Assembly (NCBI GenBank): GCA_963675935.2
Contig: OY780964.2
Location: forward strand, 558,001 to 622,000
Direction of reading: 5' to 3'
Origin: G963675935 sp963675935
GTDB lineage: Bacteria > Planctomycetota > Planctomycetia > Pirellulales > Thermoguttaceae
Length of the DNA: 64,000 bases
Under the pieces are notes generated by a model. It did no database searches and was not told where the DNA came from. It was given only the letters and a program-made list of their open reading frames with translations. Positions within the stretch are counted from its first letter, which is position 1, and each line of letters opens with the position of its first letter. Shown here one piece after another: positions 16,696-24,619 of the stretch. Made by a program: the position numbers and the translations under genes.

Positions 16696-17022
16696 ATGGC
16701 AACCCAGCACACCACCGACGAACTTCTCCGGCGCAAACGAGAGTTGCGGCTGCGCATCGGGCGGCAACGACGCCGGATCGACGGCCGGCTCCGCGGCGTT
16801 CAAGACGACGCCCGGCAGTTGGTCTCCTGGCGCCGCTACGTGGTTCGCTATCCAGGCTTGGCGTTGGCGGCGGCCCTGGGCGCGGGCCTCGTGGCGTCGA
16901 GTCTGCTGCGTCCGGGGCGAATCGCCCGGTGGCTGGGCGGCTCGCTGGTTCGCCAAGCGTTCGGCGGATTTCAAGAGCGGCTTTGGAGCGAGTTGCGACG
17001 AGTTTGGACGGAGAAACCATGA
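16696..17022 (+). CDS. Small membrane protein, hypothetical
   Basis: 108 residues: Arg-rich helical N-terminus (RRKRELRLRIGRQRRRIDGRLRG), one hydrophobic segment (YPGLALAAALGAGLVASSLL), and a basic amphipathic C-terminus. No family is recognised with certainty. Its position between the DUF883 and holin-X-like genes suggests a YqjK-like partner in the same membrane complex; this is inferred from context only. It overlaps the next gene by ATGA. Confidence 0.75.
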   Translation: MATQHTTDELLRRKRELRLRIGRQRRRIDGRLRGVQDDARQLVSWRRYVVRYPGLALAAALGAGLVASSLLRPGRIARWLGGSLVRQAFGGFQERLWSELRRVWTEKP

Positions 17023-17426
17023 AACCATCCACGGAAGATCGCCCTCTGTTGGCCGACGTTCGCCGCGAACTTGGTGCGTTGGCGGCTGAGCTGCGCGAGA
17101 TGGCCGCGACCCGCTGGGAACTCGCCCGGCTGGAACTTGAAAGCGATTTCCGGTCGGCCCGGCGATTGGCCGTCGCGTTGTTCGCGGCCGCGGTGATGGC
17201 CTTGGTGGCGCTGCCGCTTGTGGCCGCCGCGCTGGCCGAGGCGATGGAGCAATGGACCGGCGTTTCCAGCGGTCGCTGGCTGTTGGCGTTTGCCGGCGTA
17301 CTGTTGGTTCTTTCCGGCCTCGGCAGCTATCTTGCCTGGCGAAGATTTCGCCGCAAGTTCATCGGGCTGCGGGAGACGATCGAGGAACTGCGGGAAGACG
17401 CGGTGTGGCTCAGAGAAAAACGTTAG
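17019..17426 (+). CDS. Phage holin family (DUF1469/YqjE-like) membrane protein
   Basis: 135 residues. An N-terminal amphipathic helix (LLADVRRELGALAAELREMAATRWELARLELE) leads to two TM segments (LAVALFAAAVMALVALPLVAAALAEAM; WLLAFAGVLLVLSGLGSYLAW) and a charged C-terminus with REKR. This is the DUF1469 'holin-X superfamily' layout; these are not phage genes. The stop codon TAG belongs to the first bases of the palindromic element at 17423. Last gene of the three-gene operon and convergent with aroDE. Confidence 0.85.
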   Translation: MKPSTEDRPLLADVRRELGALAAELREMAATRWELARLELESDFRSARRLAVALFAAAVMALVALPLVAAALAEAMEQWTGVSSGRWLLAFAGVLLVLSGLGSYLAWRRFRRKFIGLRETIEELREDAVWLREKR

Positions 17427-17581
17427 GGCCTGTAAAAAACAAGTTGGTGAATTATACGTAGTTTCTGTTGCGAAAGGCGACAATCCGGTCAACCGCCTCT
17501 TTCCGCAACAGAAACTACGTAGGACGGATTCGGAAATCCGTCCTACAAAATTGCACAAGTTATTCTTTTACAACGCCTTAA
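17423..17581. repeat. Palindromic element between convergent genes, TTAGGGCC...GCCTTAA ends
   Basis: Terminal inverted repeats TTAGGGCCTGTAAAAAACAA and the mirrored ...CTTTTACAACGCCTTAA flank two inner hairpins: TACGTAGTTTCTGTTGCG / CGCAACAGAAACTACGTA and GGACGGATTCGGAAATCCGTCC. It is homologous to the in-frame copy at 10052-10180. Its left end provides the TAG stop of the YqjE-like gene and its right end the TAA stop of aroDE. As the only sequence between two convergent genes it is a natural bidirectional terminator. Confidence 0.9.
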
Positions 17582-19065
17582 TACTTCGCCGCGCCGATCG
17601 CCCTGCGAATCGTCTCTCGCATCAGATCGGCCGGACCTTCTTGCCCGGTGAACAACTCGAACTGCCGGCACGCTTGCCGAACGAACATATCGACGCCGGT
17701 GACGACCGTGCAGTTTCGGCTCCGGGCTTCTTTCACCAGCAGCGTGTTCTCGGGATTGTAAACCGCGTCGAACACGATCATCGACGGCCGCAAGTGGTGT
17801 TTCTCGAAAGGCGTTTCATCGACGTTCGGGTGCATGCCCACCGGAGTGCAATTGAACAGCAGATCGGCCGCGACGCTGTGCCGCGCCGACCACTCGACGC
17901 TACGGCAATTGAACCGCTGGGCCAGCGTGAGGGCCTGGCGCGCCACGCCGTCGGAAATCACGACGTTGACGCCCTGGCCGACCAATCCGTAGACGATGGC
18001 CTTTCCAACTCCGCCGGCGCCCAAGACGAGCGCGGTCTTGCCCTTCACGTGAAGTTCAACTTCGCCGGGCCCTCCGACGGCGGCTTCGAGGCTGTCCATC
18101 GCCGCGCGGCAGTCGGTGTTGTAGCCCAATCGCTTCAGGCCATCGAGAACGATGGTATTGGCGGCGCCGATGCCGCGGACGGCGTCTTCGGCCTCGGTGA
18201 GCTTTCGGACCACCTCTTCCTTGTGCGGAATCGTGACGCTCAAACCCCGAATGCCCAACCCCGGCGCGTCGTCGATGAACCGCGACAAGTCCTCGCGCGG
18301 CACGCGGATCGGAATGTAAACCTTGTTCAGCTTGAAGTGCCGAAACGCCACGTTGTGGATCAACGGGCTGAGGCTGTGGCCAACCGGATCGGCGATCACC
18401 CCGTAGACCTCCGTGTCGGCGTCAATCTGTTCGTAGTGATACGTCTCGGTCATCTGCTGGAAACTCAACTGGCCGGGCGCCAACACCCGCTCGTGATGGA
18501 ACGTGGCGAAGGTGAACGGGGCGCCGAACTTGCCGGCGAGGATGCGCGTCGGGACGCCGATGTCGCCCATGCACAGGCCGATCATCGGCACCTTGCTGCG
18601 GCGCGTCAACTCGAGCATCCGCAGATTGTCGTGCGGATGGTTGGCCATCGTGCAGATTTTGATGATGTCGGGGTCCAGCGTGCAGAGGCGGCGATGGATT
18701 TCATCGAGATTGTCAGGCGTTTTGCGAAAATCGTGGACGCTGACAATTCGCTTGGTGCGGCCGAACCGCCGAATGGTTTCGGCCACGTCGTCCTCGAGAT
18801 CGACGTAATCGACGCCCTCGGCGATCGCCGTCCGCAGCAGCAGTTGCCGCTGCTCCTCGGTGCCGGCGAATTTCCCGCCGTCGACCGTCCGGCGGCACGC
18901 GATAATCACTGGACACGGGCGGTCGGCCACCAGGCGGCGCACGTTTACCTCGCCGTTGATGTAGTCCAATCGAAGCTCGACCAACGAAGCACCTTGATCG
19001 ACCAGATGTCGATGCTCGGCGATGACGTGTCGATGCCGGCCGCGGCCAATGCTGACGCAGATCAT
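17578..19065 (-). CDS. aroDE: Bifunctional 3-dehydroquinate dehydratase / shikimate dehydrogenase
   Basis: 495 residues. The N-terminal half is a type I dehydroquinase: IVSVHDF (H111) and DIIKICTMA (Schiff-base lysine K136) are the catalytic pair. The C-terminal half is shikimate dehydrogenase: YGVIADPVGHSLSPLIHN, the shikimate-site IPHKEEV, GIGAANTIV, NAD(P) loop VLGAGGVGKAI, then FNCTPVGMHP. It catalyses steps 3 and 4 of the shikimate pathway. The same fusion is known from plants, chlamydiae and planctomycetes. The ATG is preceded by CCCTAGCCCCTCATC with no purine-rich ribosome site. The TAA stop lies inside the palindrome at 17423-17581. Confidence 0.95.
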   Translation of the reverse strand: MICVSIGRGRHRHVIAEHRHLVDQGASLVELRLDYINGEVNVRRLVADRPCPVIIACRRTVDGGKFAGTEEQRQLLLRTAIAEGVDYVDLEDDVAETIRRFGRTKRIVSVHDFRKTPDNLDEIHRRLCTLDPDIIKICTMANHPHDNLRMLELTRRSKVPMIGLCMGDIGVPTRILAGKFGAPFTFATFHHERVLAPGQLSFQQMTETYHYEQIDADTEVYGVIADPVGHSLSPLIHNVAFRHFKLNKVYIPIRVPREDLSRFIDDAPGLGIRGLSVTIPHKEEVVRKLTEAEDAVRGIGAANTIVLDGLKRLGYNTDCRAAMDSLEAAVGGPGEVELHVKGKTALVLGAGGVGKAIVYGLVGQGVNVVISDGVARQALTLAQRFNCRSVEWSARHSVAADLLFNCTPVGMHPNVDETPFEKHHLRPSMIVFDAVYNPENTLLVKEARSRNCTVVTGVDMFVRQACRQFELFTGQEGPADLMRETIRRAIGAAKY

Positions 19066-19117
19066 GATGAGGGGCTAGGGATTGGGGATTGGGGGATTGG
19101 GGATTGGGGGATTAAAA

Positions 19118-19184
19118 AATAGCCGGGGGCCAACGGCCCCCGGATTGCGATTTCCATTGCCAACGACGCCTTCGTTTATTTTCC
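19118..19184. repeat. AATAGCCGGGGGCC half-element with conserved tail
   Basis: AATAGCCGGGGGCCAACGGC is followed by a ~40-base tail (TTTCCATTGCCAACGA ... GTTTATTTTCC) that is also seen after the same motif at 41617 and 59331. The TTTATT at its right edge contributes the stop codon of the Coa1-like gene. A low-complexity run of GGGGATT units (19077-19112) lies just upstream. Confidence 0.75.
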
Positions 19185-19763
19185 GTCCATCGGCGGTCCG
19201 TCGGGAATTTCGGGCATATTGACTTCCGGCGGTGGGCCGCCGGCGGCGGGTTTTCCCGCCTCGGGCTTTTGGGGCACGAAAGGCAGCGCGTCGTTGGCCC
19301 CGTCATCTTTCAGCAGCGACACTTTTTTGCCGTCAGGCAACACGACATCCAGGACATTGGTTTCCCATTTCCCCATTTGCAGCCGGGCCTTGGCGTGAAC
19401 CTTGGCACGCCCCTTCGGTCCTTCGATGCTCCAAAGGATGTCGGCTTCACGTTCCTCGATTCTCGCGTTGGGAGTGGTTGCTTGCGACGGCCATTTGGCG
19501 GTTCGGATCGGCTCTCCGAGCGATTCCCGCAATCCCTTGTCGGCCGCGATGGTCTGCATCGACGAACGGCACAAGTCTTGGCCGTAAATCCGTAGATAAA
19601 ACGACCAATAGAGCGCGCCGCCGCCGAGGACCACAATCGCCAGAATCAGCGTCGGGGTGAACCACCGCCAGTTTCGCCGGAACCAGCCTCGCTCGTTCTG
19701 CTGCCGGGCGAACTCCTGCAAGTCGCGATGGAGGGCCTCAAGATCGATATTGTCCAAATTCAT
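19176..19763 (-). CDS. Coa1-like (cytochrome oxidase assembly 1 family) membrane protein
   Basis: 195 residues: short cytoplasmic N-terminus, one TM segment (WFTPTLILAIVVLGGGALYWSFYL), then a soluble domain with SSMQTIAADKGLRESLGEPIRTAKWP and WSIEGPKGRAKVHAKARLQMGKWETNVLDVVLPDGKK, the pattern of bacterial Coa1 domains, and a Pro/Gly-rich tail. No cytochrome oxidase genes are near, so the role is known only by family. The start codon overlaps the stop of the upstream small gene (ATGA). The stop codon comes from the edge of the repeat at 19118-19184. Confidence 0.7.
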   Translation of the reverse strand: MNLDNIDLEALHRDLQEFARQQNERGWFRRNWRWFTPTLILAIVVLGGGALYWSFYLRIYGQDLCRSSMQTIAADKGLRESLGEPIRTAKWPSQATTPNARIEEREADILWSIEGPKGRAKVHAKARLQMGKWETNVLDVVLPDGKKVSLLKDDGANDALPFVPQKPEAGKPAAGGPPPEVNMPEIPDGPPMDGK

Positions 19764-19975
19764 GGCGATGGCTCCAATTTGAGGAACTCGGGAGCGATGT
19801 CGTACCGGCTCGGGTTCGGACCGTCAAACTCGACCAGGGCGCGGCCGTTGCAGTTGATCGTGATCACGCGGCCCGGCCGGTCGGCAAACCTCGCAAGCTC
19901 CGGCCGGCAAGCATCCGCGGTCACCCGCTTTCCGGCAAATTGCCGCTTCAGACGTTCTAATTCCATCTCAGTCAT
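19760..19975 (-). CDS. Small conserved hypothetical protein
   Basis: 71 residues from MTEMELERLKRQF. It has a basic N-terminal helix, a possible nucleic-acid or partner-binding strand region (GRVITINCNGRALVEFDGP) and no membrane segment. It overlaps the start of the Coa1-like gene by 4 bases, so the two are co-translated. The frame is open upstream to 20092 but that part is translated palindrome (20049-20122). No family is recognised. Confidence 0.65.
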   Translation of the reverse strand: MTEMELERLKRQFAGKRVTADACRPELARFADRPGRVITINCNGRALVEFDGPNPSRYDIAPEFLKLEPSP

Positions 19976-20048
19976 GGCGAATAGTCTACCACTGGTGGGG
20001 TTTCGCGGCAATGCCTTGTGAGTTTTTCGATCCGCAGAACAACAAAGA

Positions 20049-20122
20049 AATAGCCGGGGCCAACGGCCCGCGGAATGTGCGCGGATCCGCAACCCTCCGC
20101 GGGCCGTTGGCCCCCGGCTATT
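20049..20122. repeat. AATAGCCGGGG-type inverted repeat
   Basis: AATAGCCGGGGCCAACGGCC mirrored by GGCCGTTGGCCCCCGGCTATT-type right arm, centred on GCGGATCCGC. It lies between prfB and the small upstream gene, both on the minus strand, and may terminate prfB. Confidence 0.9.
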
Positions 20123-20150
20123 TATGGTTTGTTCAATGCATCATCGCGGG

Positions 20151-21249
20151 CTACTCTTTTCCCGCTCTGAACCGCAAGTAGGCGTCTAAAAAACCCTGGA
20201 TGTCGCCGTCCAGCACCTTGTGGAAACTCGTCTCGCTGTGGCCGGTCCGCGAATCCTTCACCCGCTGGTCGGGATGCAAAAAATAACTGCGGATTTGCGA
20301 GCCGAAACCCACCTTCGGCATCTGGTTATACTTGGCTGCCTGCTCGGCCTCGCGCTTTTCCTCAGCAATTCGCGCAAGCCGGGCACGAAGCATCTTCATC
20401 GCCGTTCCACGATTCTTATGCTGGCTCCGCTCGCTCTGGCACGCTACGGCAATGCCCGTCGGCTTGTGAATCAGCCGGACCGCGCTCGATGTCTTGTTGA
20501 CGTGCTGTCCGCCGGGACCGCTGGCCCGAAACACCTGCTCCTCGATATCGTCGTCGGGAATGTCGATGGCAACCTGATCGGAGACCTCGGGCGAGACATC
20601 GACCGCGGCAAAACTCGTCTGCCGCTTGCCTTCGGCGTTGAAAGGGCTGATCCGCACGAGCCGGTGGATGCCGCCCTCGCCTTTCAGGTATCCGTAGGCC
20701 ATCGGCCCGCGAACGGCGATCGCGGCGCTGTTGATGCCTGCCTGCTCGTTGTCCTGACGGTCGAGCAATTCGGTGTCACAGTCATGGGCCTTGGCCCAAT
20801 TCAGATACATGCGCAGGAGCATTTCGGCCCAATCGTTGGCGTCGGTGCCGCCGTCGCGGGCGTTGATCGTCAAAATGGCGGCGTTCGCGTCGAGCGGCCC
20901 ATTTAAGAGGGCCTTTGTCTCCATCACGTCGAGCGACTGCTGGAGCCGATCGAGCTCGCCGGGCACTTCGCCGGCCAGCCCGTCGTCTTCCTGGGCCATT
21001 TCTACCAGCGCGGCGAGGTTTTCGGCATCCCGAAGCACCTCTTCCAGGGGCTTCAGGACGGCCTTGACCGTCTTGAGTTCGGCGACGACCTCCTTGGCTC
21101 TTTCTTGATTTCCCCAGAAGTCGGGGGCGGCCATGTGCTGCTCGATCGCTTCGGCCTGTTTCCGCCGTGTTTCGTAGTCAAAGAGAGTCCCGAAGTTGGA
21201 GAATCCGCTGCTGGATGGCCTCGGCCCGGTCGATCAGTTCGTGTTCCAT
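20151..21249 (-). CDS. prfB: Peptide chain release factor 2 with programmed +1 frameshift
   Basis: The ATG at 21247-21249 opens a short frame (MEHELIDRAEAIQQ...LRDSL, 23 codons) that ends at an in-frame TGA in the context CTT TGA C (21177-21183). Skipping the T at 21180 enters the long frame (DYETRRKQ...) to 20151, giving 365 residues, the same length as E. coli RF2. The codon-recognition motif SPF (about 201-203) and the catalytic GGQ (about 246-248) are both present. RF2 releases peptides at UGA and UAA; low RF2 lets the ribosome stall at this UGA and shift. Joined coordinates: 21249-21181 then 21179-20151. The coding region must not be read as starting at the internal ATG 21134. Confidence 0.96.
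21177..21183 (-). promoter_or_regulatory. prfB autoregulatory +1 frameshift site CTTTGAC
   Basis: CTT TGA C on the minus strand at codon 23-24 is identical to the canonical RF2 recoding site. The strong AGGGGG Shine-Dalgarno-like stimulator of E. coli is absent: the preceding bases are CGGGACTCT. Confidence 0.93.
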
Positions 21250-21586
21250 GATGCAATAGAAAAAAAAGAGCCGGTCTTCGAGGCCGGCCAAAACCACTCT
21301 TAACGGAGCGGGGAGTCGTCATTCACTGATTGAATTATCGGCCGGTGGGTATTCCTGTCAAGAGACAATGGAGATTGGGTAGGGCGAAAACCACCAGTTA
21401 GAGGGAGAGGCAGCAAGTCTTCGTTTCCAAACTGCCCCCGATGATTCTGATGAATTTTTGCTGGATTTGGCCCGAAAACTCGCTTTGAATCCGGTTATGG
21501 GACACCGCCAATTCGCTCTGGCATCGCCGAGCGGGTTTTGCTACACTCCCGCCGCTTTTCGCCCAGTTTACTGCCCCTCGGAATAG

Positions 21587-21687
21587 TAATGCAACTTTGG
21601 AATGTTTAGCCGGCGGGCTTGCCCGCCGCGTTTTGTGGCGACATCCCGCGCGGCGAGCATGCTCGCCGGCTAAACGGCATTGCATTA
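21587..21687. repeat. GCCGGC-type palindrome with TAATGCAA ends
   Basis: Outer ends TAATGCAA (21587-21594) and TTGCATTA (21680-21687) bracket GTTTAGCCGGCGGGCTTGCC and GCATGCTCGCCGGCTAAAC. The same architecture recurs at 30340-30535. It lies directly upstream of the SPOR-like gene. Confidence 0.88.
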
Positions 21688-21734
21688 CTTTCCCGATGGT
21701 CAAGGCTCGAAATATCCTCGCGAAGGACGTGGTT

Positions 21735-22958
21735 ATGAGCGGAAAATGGATGTTCCGGTTGTGCATCGTGGCACTCGCGTCGGCGGCCTGTTCGGCCTTC
21801 GCCGCCCCGCCTTGGGGAAATCTGCTCTCGCCGAACAACGTCGATGCCGACGCCACCAAAACCTACGCCGTTTCCGAAGACAACGGCCCGTGGATGGTCA
21901 TGGCCAGCACCTTCTCCGGCGAAGGCGCCGAAAAACAGGCCAACGAACTCGTCCTCGAACTCCGCAAACGCTACAAACTGCCCGCCTACACCTTCCTCGG
22001 CAAATTCGATCCGGGCGAGGCCCCGGGCCGGGGGCTCGACAAATATGGCCAACCGCGCAAGGCCAACTATTGGAAATACCAGGACGAAAAGGACAAGAAG
22101 AAGGCCCGGCACCCCGAACTCGTCGAGGTCGTCGTGCTGGTGGGCAACTATCGCTCGGCCGACGACGAAAACGCCCAGGCCGCGCTGCAAACGCTCAAAT
22201 ACGCCCAGCCGCAATGCCTCGAAGTCAAAGACGGCAAGGCGACGAATCAAACCCTCACCGGCTGGCGCATGGCCCAAAAGAAAGTCTATGAGGCGATCGG
22301 CAGCGAGAAGAAGAAGTTTGGGCCGATGCGGCACGCCTTCATCACCAGGAATCCCATCCTTCCGGCCGAATACTTCAACCAGAAAACCTCGGTCGATGAA
22401 GAGACCCTGGCGCTCAACAAGGGCGTGCCCCACAGCCTCTTGGATTGTCCCGGCAAGTACACCGTGCAGGTGGCCACGTTCAAGGGAAATGCCGTTATCC
22501 GACAAAGCGACATTGCCAACATCCAAGATGGCCGAAAGGAAATGAAGAACCAGTTGGCCGCCGCCGCCGAGAAGGCCGACACCTTGACCGCGGCCCTGCG
22601 GATTTTGGGCTGGGACGCTTATCAGTATCACGACCGCTTCGTGAGCATCGTGACCGTCGGAAGTTACAACTCGCCGGGCACGCTTCGGCCTGATGGACAG
22701 CTCGATCTGGATCCCGAAATCCAAAAAATCATCAACACTTTCAAGGCAAAAAATGGCATATCCCCGCTCCTGTCGGATCCGAATGCCCAGCAGGGCATCC
22801 AAAACTTAGCTGCCCAGGGACTCGACAAACAAACGGTGCCCGTCATGCCGGAAAAGCTCGAAGTAGCCAAGGGCGTGTTCATTCCTTTCGACGTTCAGCC
22901 GCTGGTGGTTCAGGTGCCCAAGCGGTCGTTCAGCCTGCCGTTCCGTCGCGGGGAATGA
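21735..22958 (+). CDS. Secreted SPOR-like protein, hypothetical
   Basis: 407 residues with a Sec signal peptide (MSGKWMFRLCIVALASAACSAFAAP). Two segments resemble the SPOR-like pattern of an aromatic strand followed by helix and strand: GPWMVMASTFSGEGAEKQANELVLELRKRYKLPAYTF and YTVQVATFKGNAV...RILGWDAYQYHDRFVSIVTVGSY. SPOR domains bind denuded peptidoglycan; that function is only suggested here. The start at 21735 follows GAAGGACG. The frame is open upstream through the palindrome at 21587-21687, which is not coding. Single-gene unit. Confidence 0.75.
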   Translation: MSGKWMFRLCIVALASAACSAFAAPPWGNLLSPNNVDADATKTYAVSEDNGPWMVMASTFSGEGAEKQANELVLELRKRYKLPAYTFLGKFDPGEAPGRGLDKYGQPRKANYWKYQDEKDKKKARHPELVEVVVLVGNYRSADDENAQAALQTLKYAQPQCLEVKDGKATNQTLTGWRMAQKKVYEAIGSEKKKFGPMRHAFITRNPILPAEYFNQKTSVDEETLALNKGVPHSLLDCPGKYTVQVATFKGNAVIRQSDIANIQDGRKEMKNQLAAAAEKADTLTAALRILGWDAYQYHDRFVSIVTVGSYNSPGTLRPDGQLDLDPEIQKIINTFKAKNGISPLLSDPNAQQGIQNLAAQGLDKQTVPVMPEKLEVAKGVFIPFDVQPLVVQVPKRSFSLPFRRGE

Positions 22959-22960
22959 AC

Positions 22961-23171
22961 GTAGAACGGAATGAATTCCGTTCTCGTTCCCATGCTCTGT
23001 CACTCTCGTTCCCATGCTCTGCGTGGGAACGCATCGGATGGACGCTCTGCGTCCCGTGTGTCGCTTTCGATTTCCAAGCGTGTTCCGATGCAATGGACGC
23101 GGAGCGTCCCGACCAGTGTGTTCCCACGCGGAGCGTGGGAACAAGGTGCAACGGAATAAATTCCGTTCTAC
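22961..23171. repeat. Compound palindrome (GTAGAACGGAAT outer, GTTCCCACGC inner)
   Basis: The outer arms GTAGAACGGAATGAATTCC and GGAATAAATTCCGTTCTAC enclose inner repeats TCGTTCCCATGCTCTG (twice) and GTTCCCACGCGGAGCGTGG. The inner family recurs at 34552-34789. Fills the gap after the SPOR-like gene. Confidence 0.8.
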
Positions 23172-23201
23172 GAAGCTCCCACCTCTCGCCATCGGCGGGG
23201 C

Positions 23202-23231
23202 TTGGCAGCCGCCCGACCGACGCGGTATAAT
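23202..23231 (+). promoter_or_regulatory. Candidate promoter upstream of the RdgB-type gene
   Basis: TTGGCA (23202-23207) and TATAAT (23226-23231) with an 18-base spacer, a near-consensus sigma-70 pair. The predicted start lies about 130 bases before the ATG at 23367, so the leader would include the hairpin at 23288-23314. Confidence 0.5.
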
Positions 23232-23287
23232 CCGCCTCATCGCATTCAGCCGACGCATCTTGCCGGTTCGACAATAGAAAGCACGCC

Positions 23288-23314
23288 GCCGCGGGCCGTT
23301 GGCCCCCGGCTATT
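23288..23314. repeat. Half copy of the AATAGCCGGGGGCC family
   Basis: CCGCGGGCCGTTGGCCCCCGGCTATT-type right arm only, without the matching left arm. The internal GGGCC/GGCCC can still form a small hairpin. Confidence 0.8.
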
Positions 23315-23366
23315 GCGACATTGTCAAGCTGACGCTCAATAACTAGCCACTAACCACGATTCCCTC

Positions 23367-23966
23367 ATGCTTGTGCTTGGCACCGCCAACCGGAAAAAAG
23401 GCATCGAGTTGGCGGATTTGTTTCGGCCCCTCGGCGTCGAACTCAAGACGCTGGCCGATTTTCCCGGCAATTTCGAGGTTGAAGAAAACGGCGACACGTT
23501 TGCCGCCAACGCCCGATTGAAAGCCGCCGGCTACGCCAAACACCTCGGCCGCTGGGTTTTGGCCGACGACAGCGGCCTGGAGGTTGACGCCTTGGACAAC
23601 CGGCCGGGCGTTTTCTCGGCCCGATACTCCGGTCCCGAGGCCACCGACGAGTCGAACAACCGCCTGCTGCTCGAACAATTGGGCGATCTCCCGCCGGAGC
23701 GTCGCACGGCCCGGTTCGTTTGCCACATTGCCGTGGCCGATCCCCAGGGCGAGATTCGCGCCGAGAGCGAGGCCGCCTGTTCTGGGCAAATCCGCTTTGA
23801 GCCTCGCGGCGACGAGGGGTTCGGCTACGACCCACTTTTCGAAATTGTCGAATACCATCGCACGTTTGCCGAGCTAGGCTTGAGTGTGAAGGCCGTTTTG
23901 AGCCATCGCGCCCGGGCCGCCGGAAGGATTCTCGGCGATTTGACGCGGCTTGAAAAAATAGTGTGA
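23367..23966 (+). CDS. rdgB: Non-canonical purine NTP pyrophosphatase (RdgB/HAM1)
   Basis: 199 residues, standard family length. It starts LVLGTANRKKGIELADL (family N-terminus TxNxxK), then FEVEENGDTFAANARLKA, the metal-binding segment VLADDSGLEVDALDNRPGVFSARYSG, and GDEGFGYDPLFE near the end. The enzyme hydrolyses dITP, XTP and ITP to monophosphates, keeping deaminated purines out of DNA. The ATG follows CTAGCCACTAACCACG with no purine-rich ribosome site. It is followed by the SpoU methyltransferase gene after 83 bases. Confidence 0.95.
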   Translation: MLVLGTANRKKGIELADLFRPLGVELKTLADFPGNFEVEENGDTFAANARLKAAGYAKHLGRWVLADDSGLEVDALDNRPGVFSARYSGPEATDESNNRLLLEQLGDLPPERRTARFVCHIAVADPQGEIRAESEAACSGQIRFEPRGDEGFGYDPLFEIVEYHRTFAELGLSVKAVLSHRARAAGRILGDLTRLEKIV

Positions 23967-24049
23967 AGAGCGCGAAAGACGAGAAGCGTGTGAAGGGTGA
24001 GAGCCGCTTGCGGCTTCGCACTAGCCACTGACCACTGACAACTTTCCCC

Positions 24050-24550
24050 ATGTCCGACTTCCTCCAAGAGCGTCACAAGCCGGCCTGGCCGCTGGATCGG
24101 CCGCGAGAGCTGGTCGTGGCCATTCCGCCGATGCGGAGCAACGTGAACCTTTCGCGGGTGGCCCGCGCGGCCGGCTGTTGCGGAGTGCGTCGGATGATCT
24201 GCTGCGGCAACGCCAAGGTGATCGGCAAGATCGCCCGCGACGCCGCCGAGGCCATCGACATCGAAATCCATCGCACGCTGCCGCCGGTGCTCAAACGATT
24301 GCGTGAGGAAGGATTCGAGATTGTCGCGCTCGAGCAGAGCGTCGATTCGGTGTCGATTTTCGAGTTTGCGTTTCAGCGGCGAACCGTTTTGGTGCTGGGC
24401 AACGAGCGGACGGGCGTCGAGGAAGAAGTGTTGCGGCTGGCCGATCGCACGGTCGAGATTCCTGTGTACGGGCTGCCCTATGCGCACAACGCCGCCACGG
24501 CCGCGGCCATGGCGCTTTACGAATTCTGCCGACAATATCCGCGAGGATGA
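24050..24550 (+). CDS. SpoU/TrmH-family RNA 2'-O-methyltransferase
   Basis: 166 residues, a minimal SPOUT methyltransferase without an extra RNA-binding domain. The three SpoU motifs are visible: IPPMRSNVNLSRVARAAGCCGV (motif 1, N-x3-R), VLVLGNERTGVEEE (motif 2) and VEIPVYGLPYAHNAATAAAMALYEF (motif 3). It methylates a ribose in tRNA or rRNA using SAM; the exact target cannot be told. It is preceded by CTAGCCACTGACCACTGAC just before the ATG and is probably transcribed with rdgB. Confidence 0.9.
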   Translation: MSDFLQERHKPAWPLDRPRELVVAIPPMRSNVNLSRVARAAGCCGVRRMICCGNAKVIGKIARDAAEAIDIEIHRTLPPVLKRLREEGFEIVALEQSVDSVSIFEFAFQRRTVLVLGNERTGVEEEVLRLADRTVEIPVYGLPYAHNAATAAAMALYEFCRQYPRG

Positions 24551-24619
24551 ATGTAGCAGGCATACGGAGTGTGCCTGCTAGGGGTGTAAACAAGTGCATG
24601 ATTGGGAGAAACCGCGAAC

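Noticed and set aside
17019..17426. Prophage holin
   Set aside because: The 'phage holin family' label belongs to DUF1469/YqjE-like housekeeping membrane proteins. No phage genes surround it and the operon is YqjD-like.
20151..21134. prfB as an ordinary gene starting at the internal ATG 21134
   Set aside because: The 38 missing N-terminal residues are supplied by the short upstream frame joined through CTTTGAC, giving the normal RF2 length.
24602..24619. TTG start for the ATP-grasp gene
   Set aside because: GGGAGAA lies inside that extension and is correctly spaced for the ATG at 24620.
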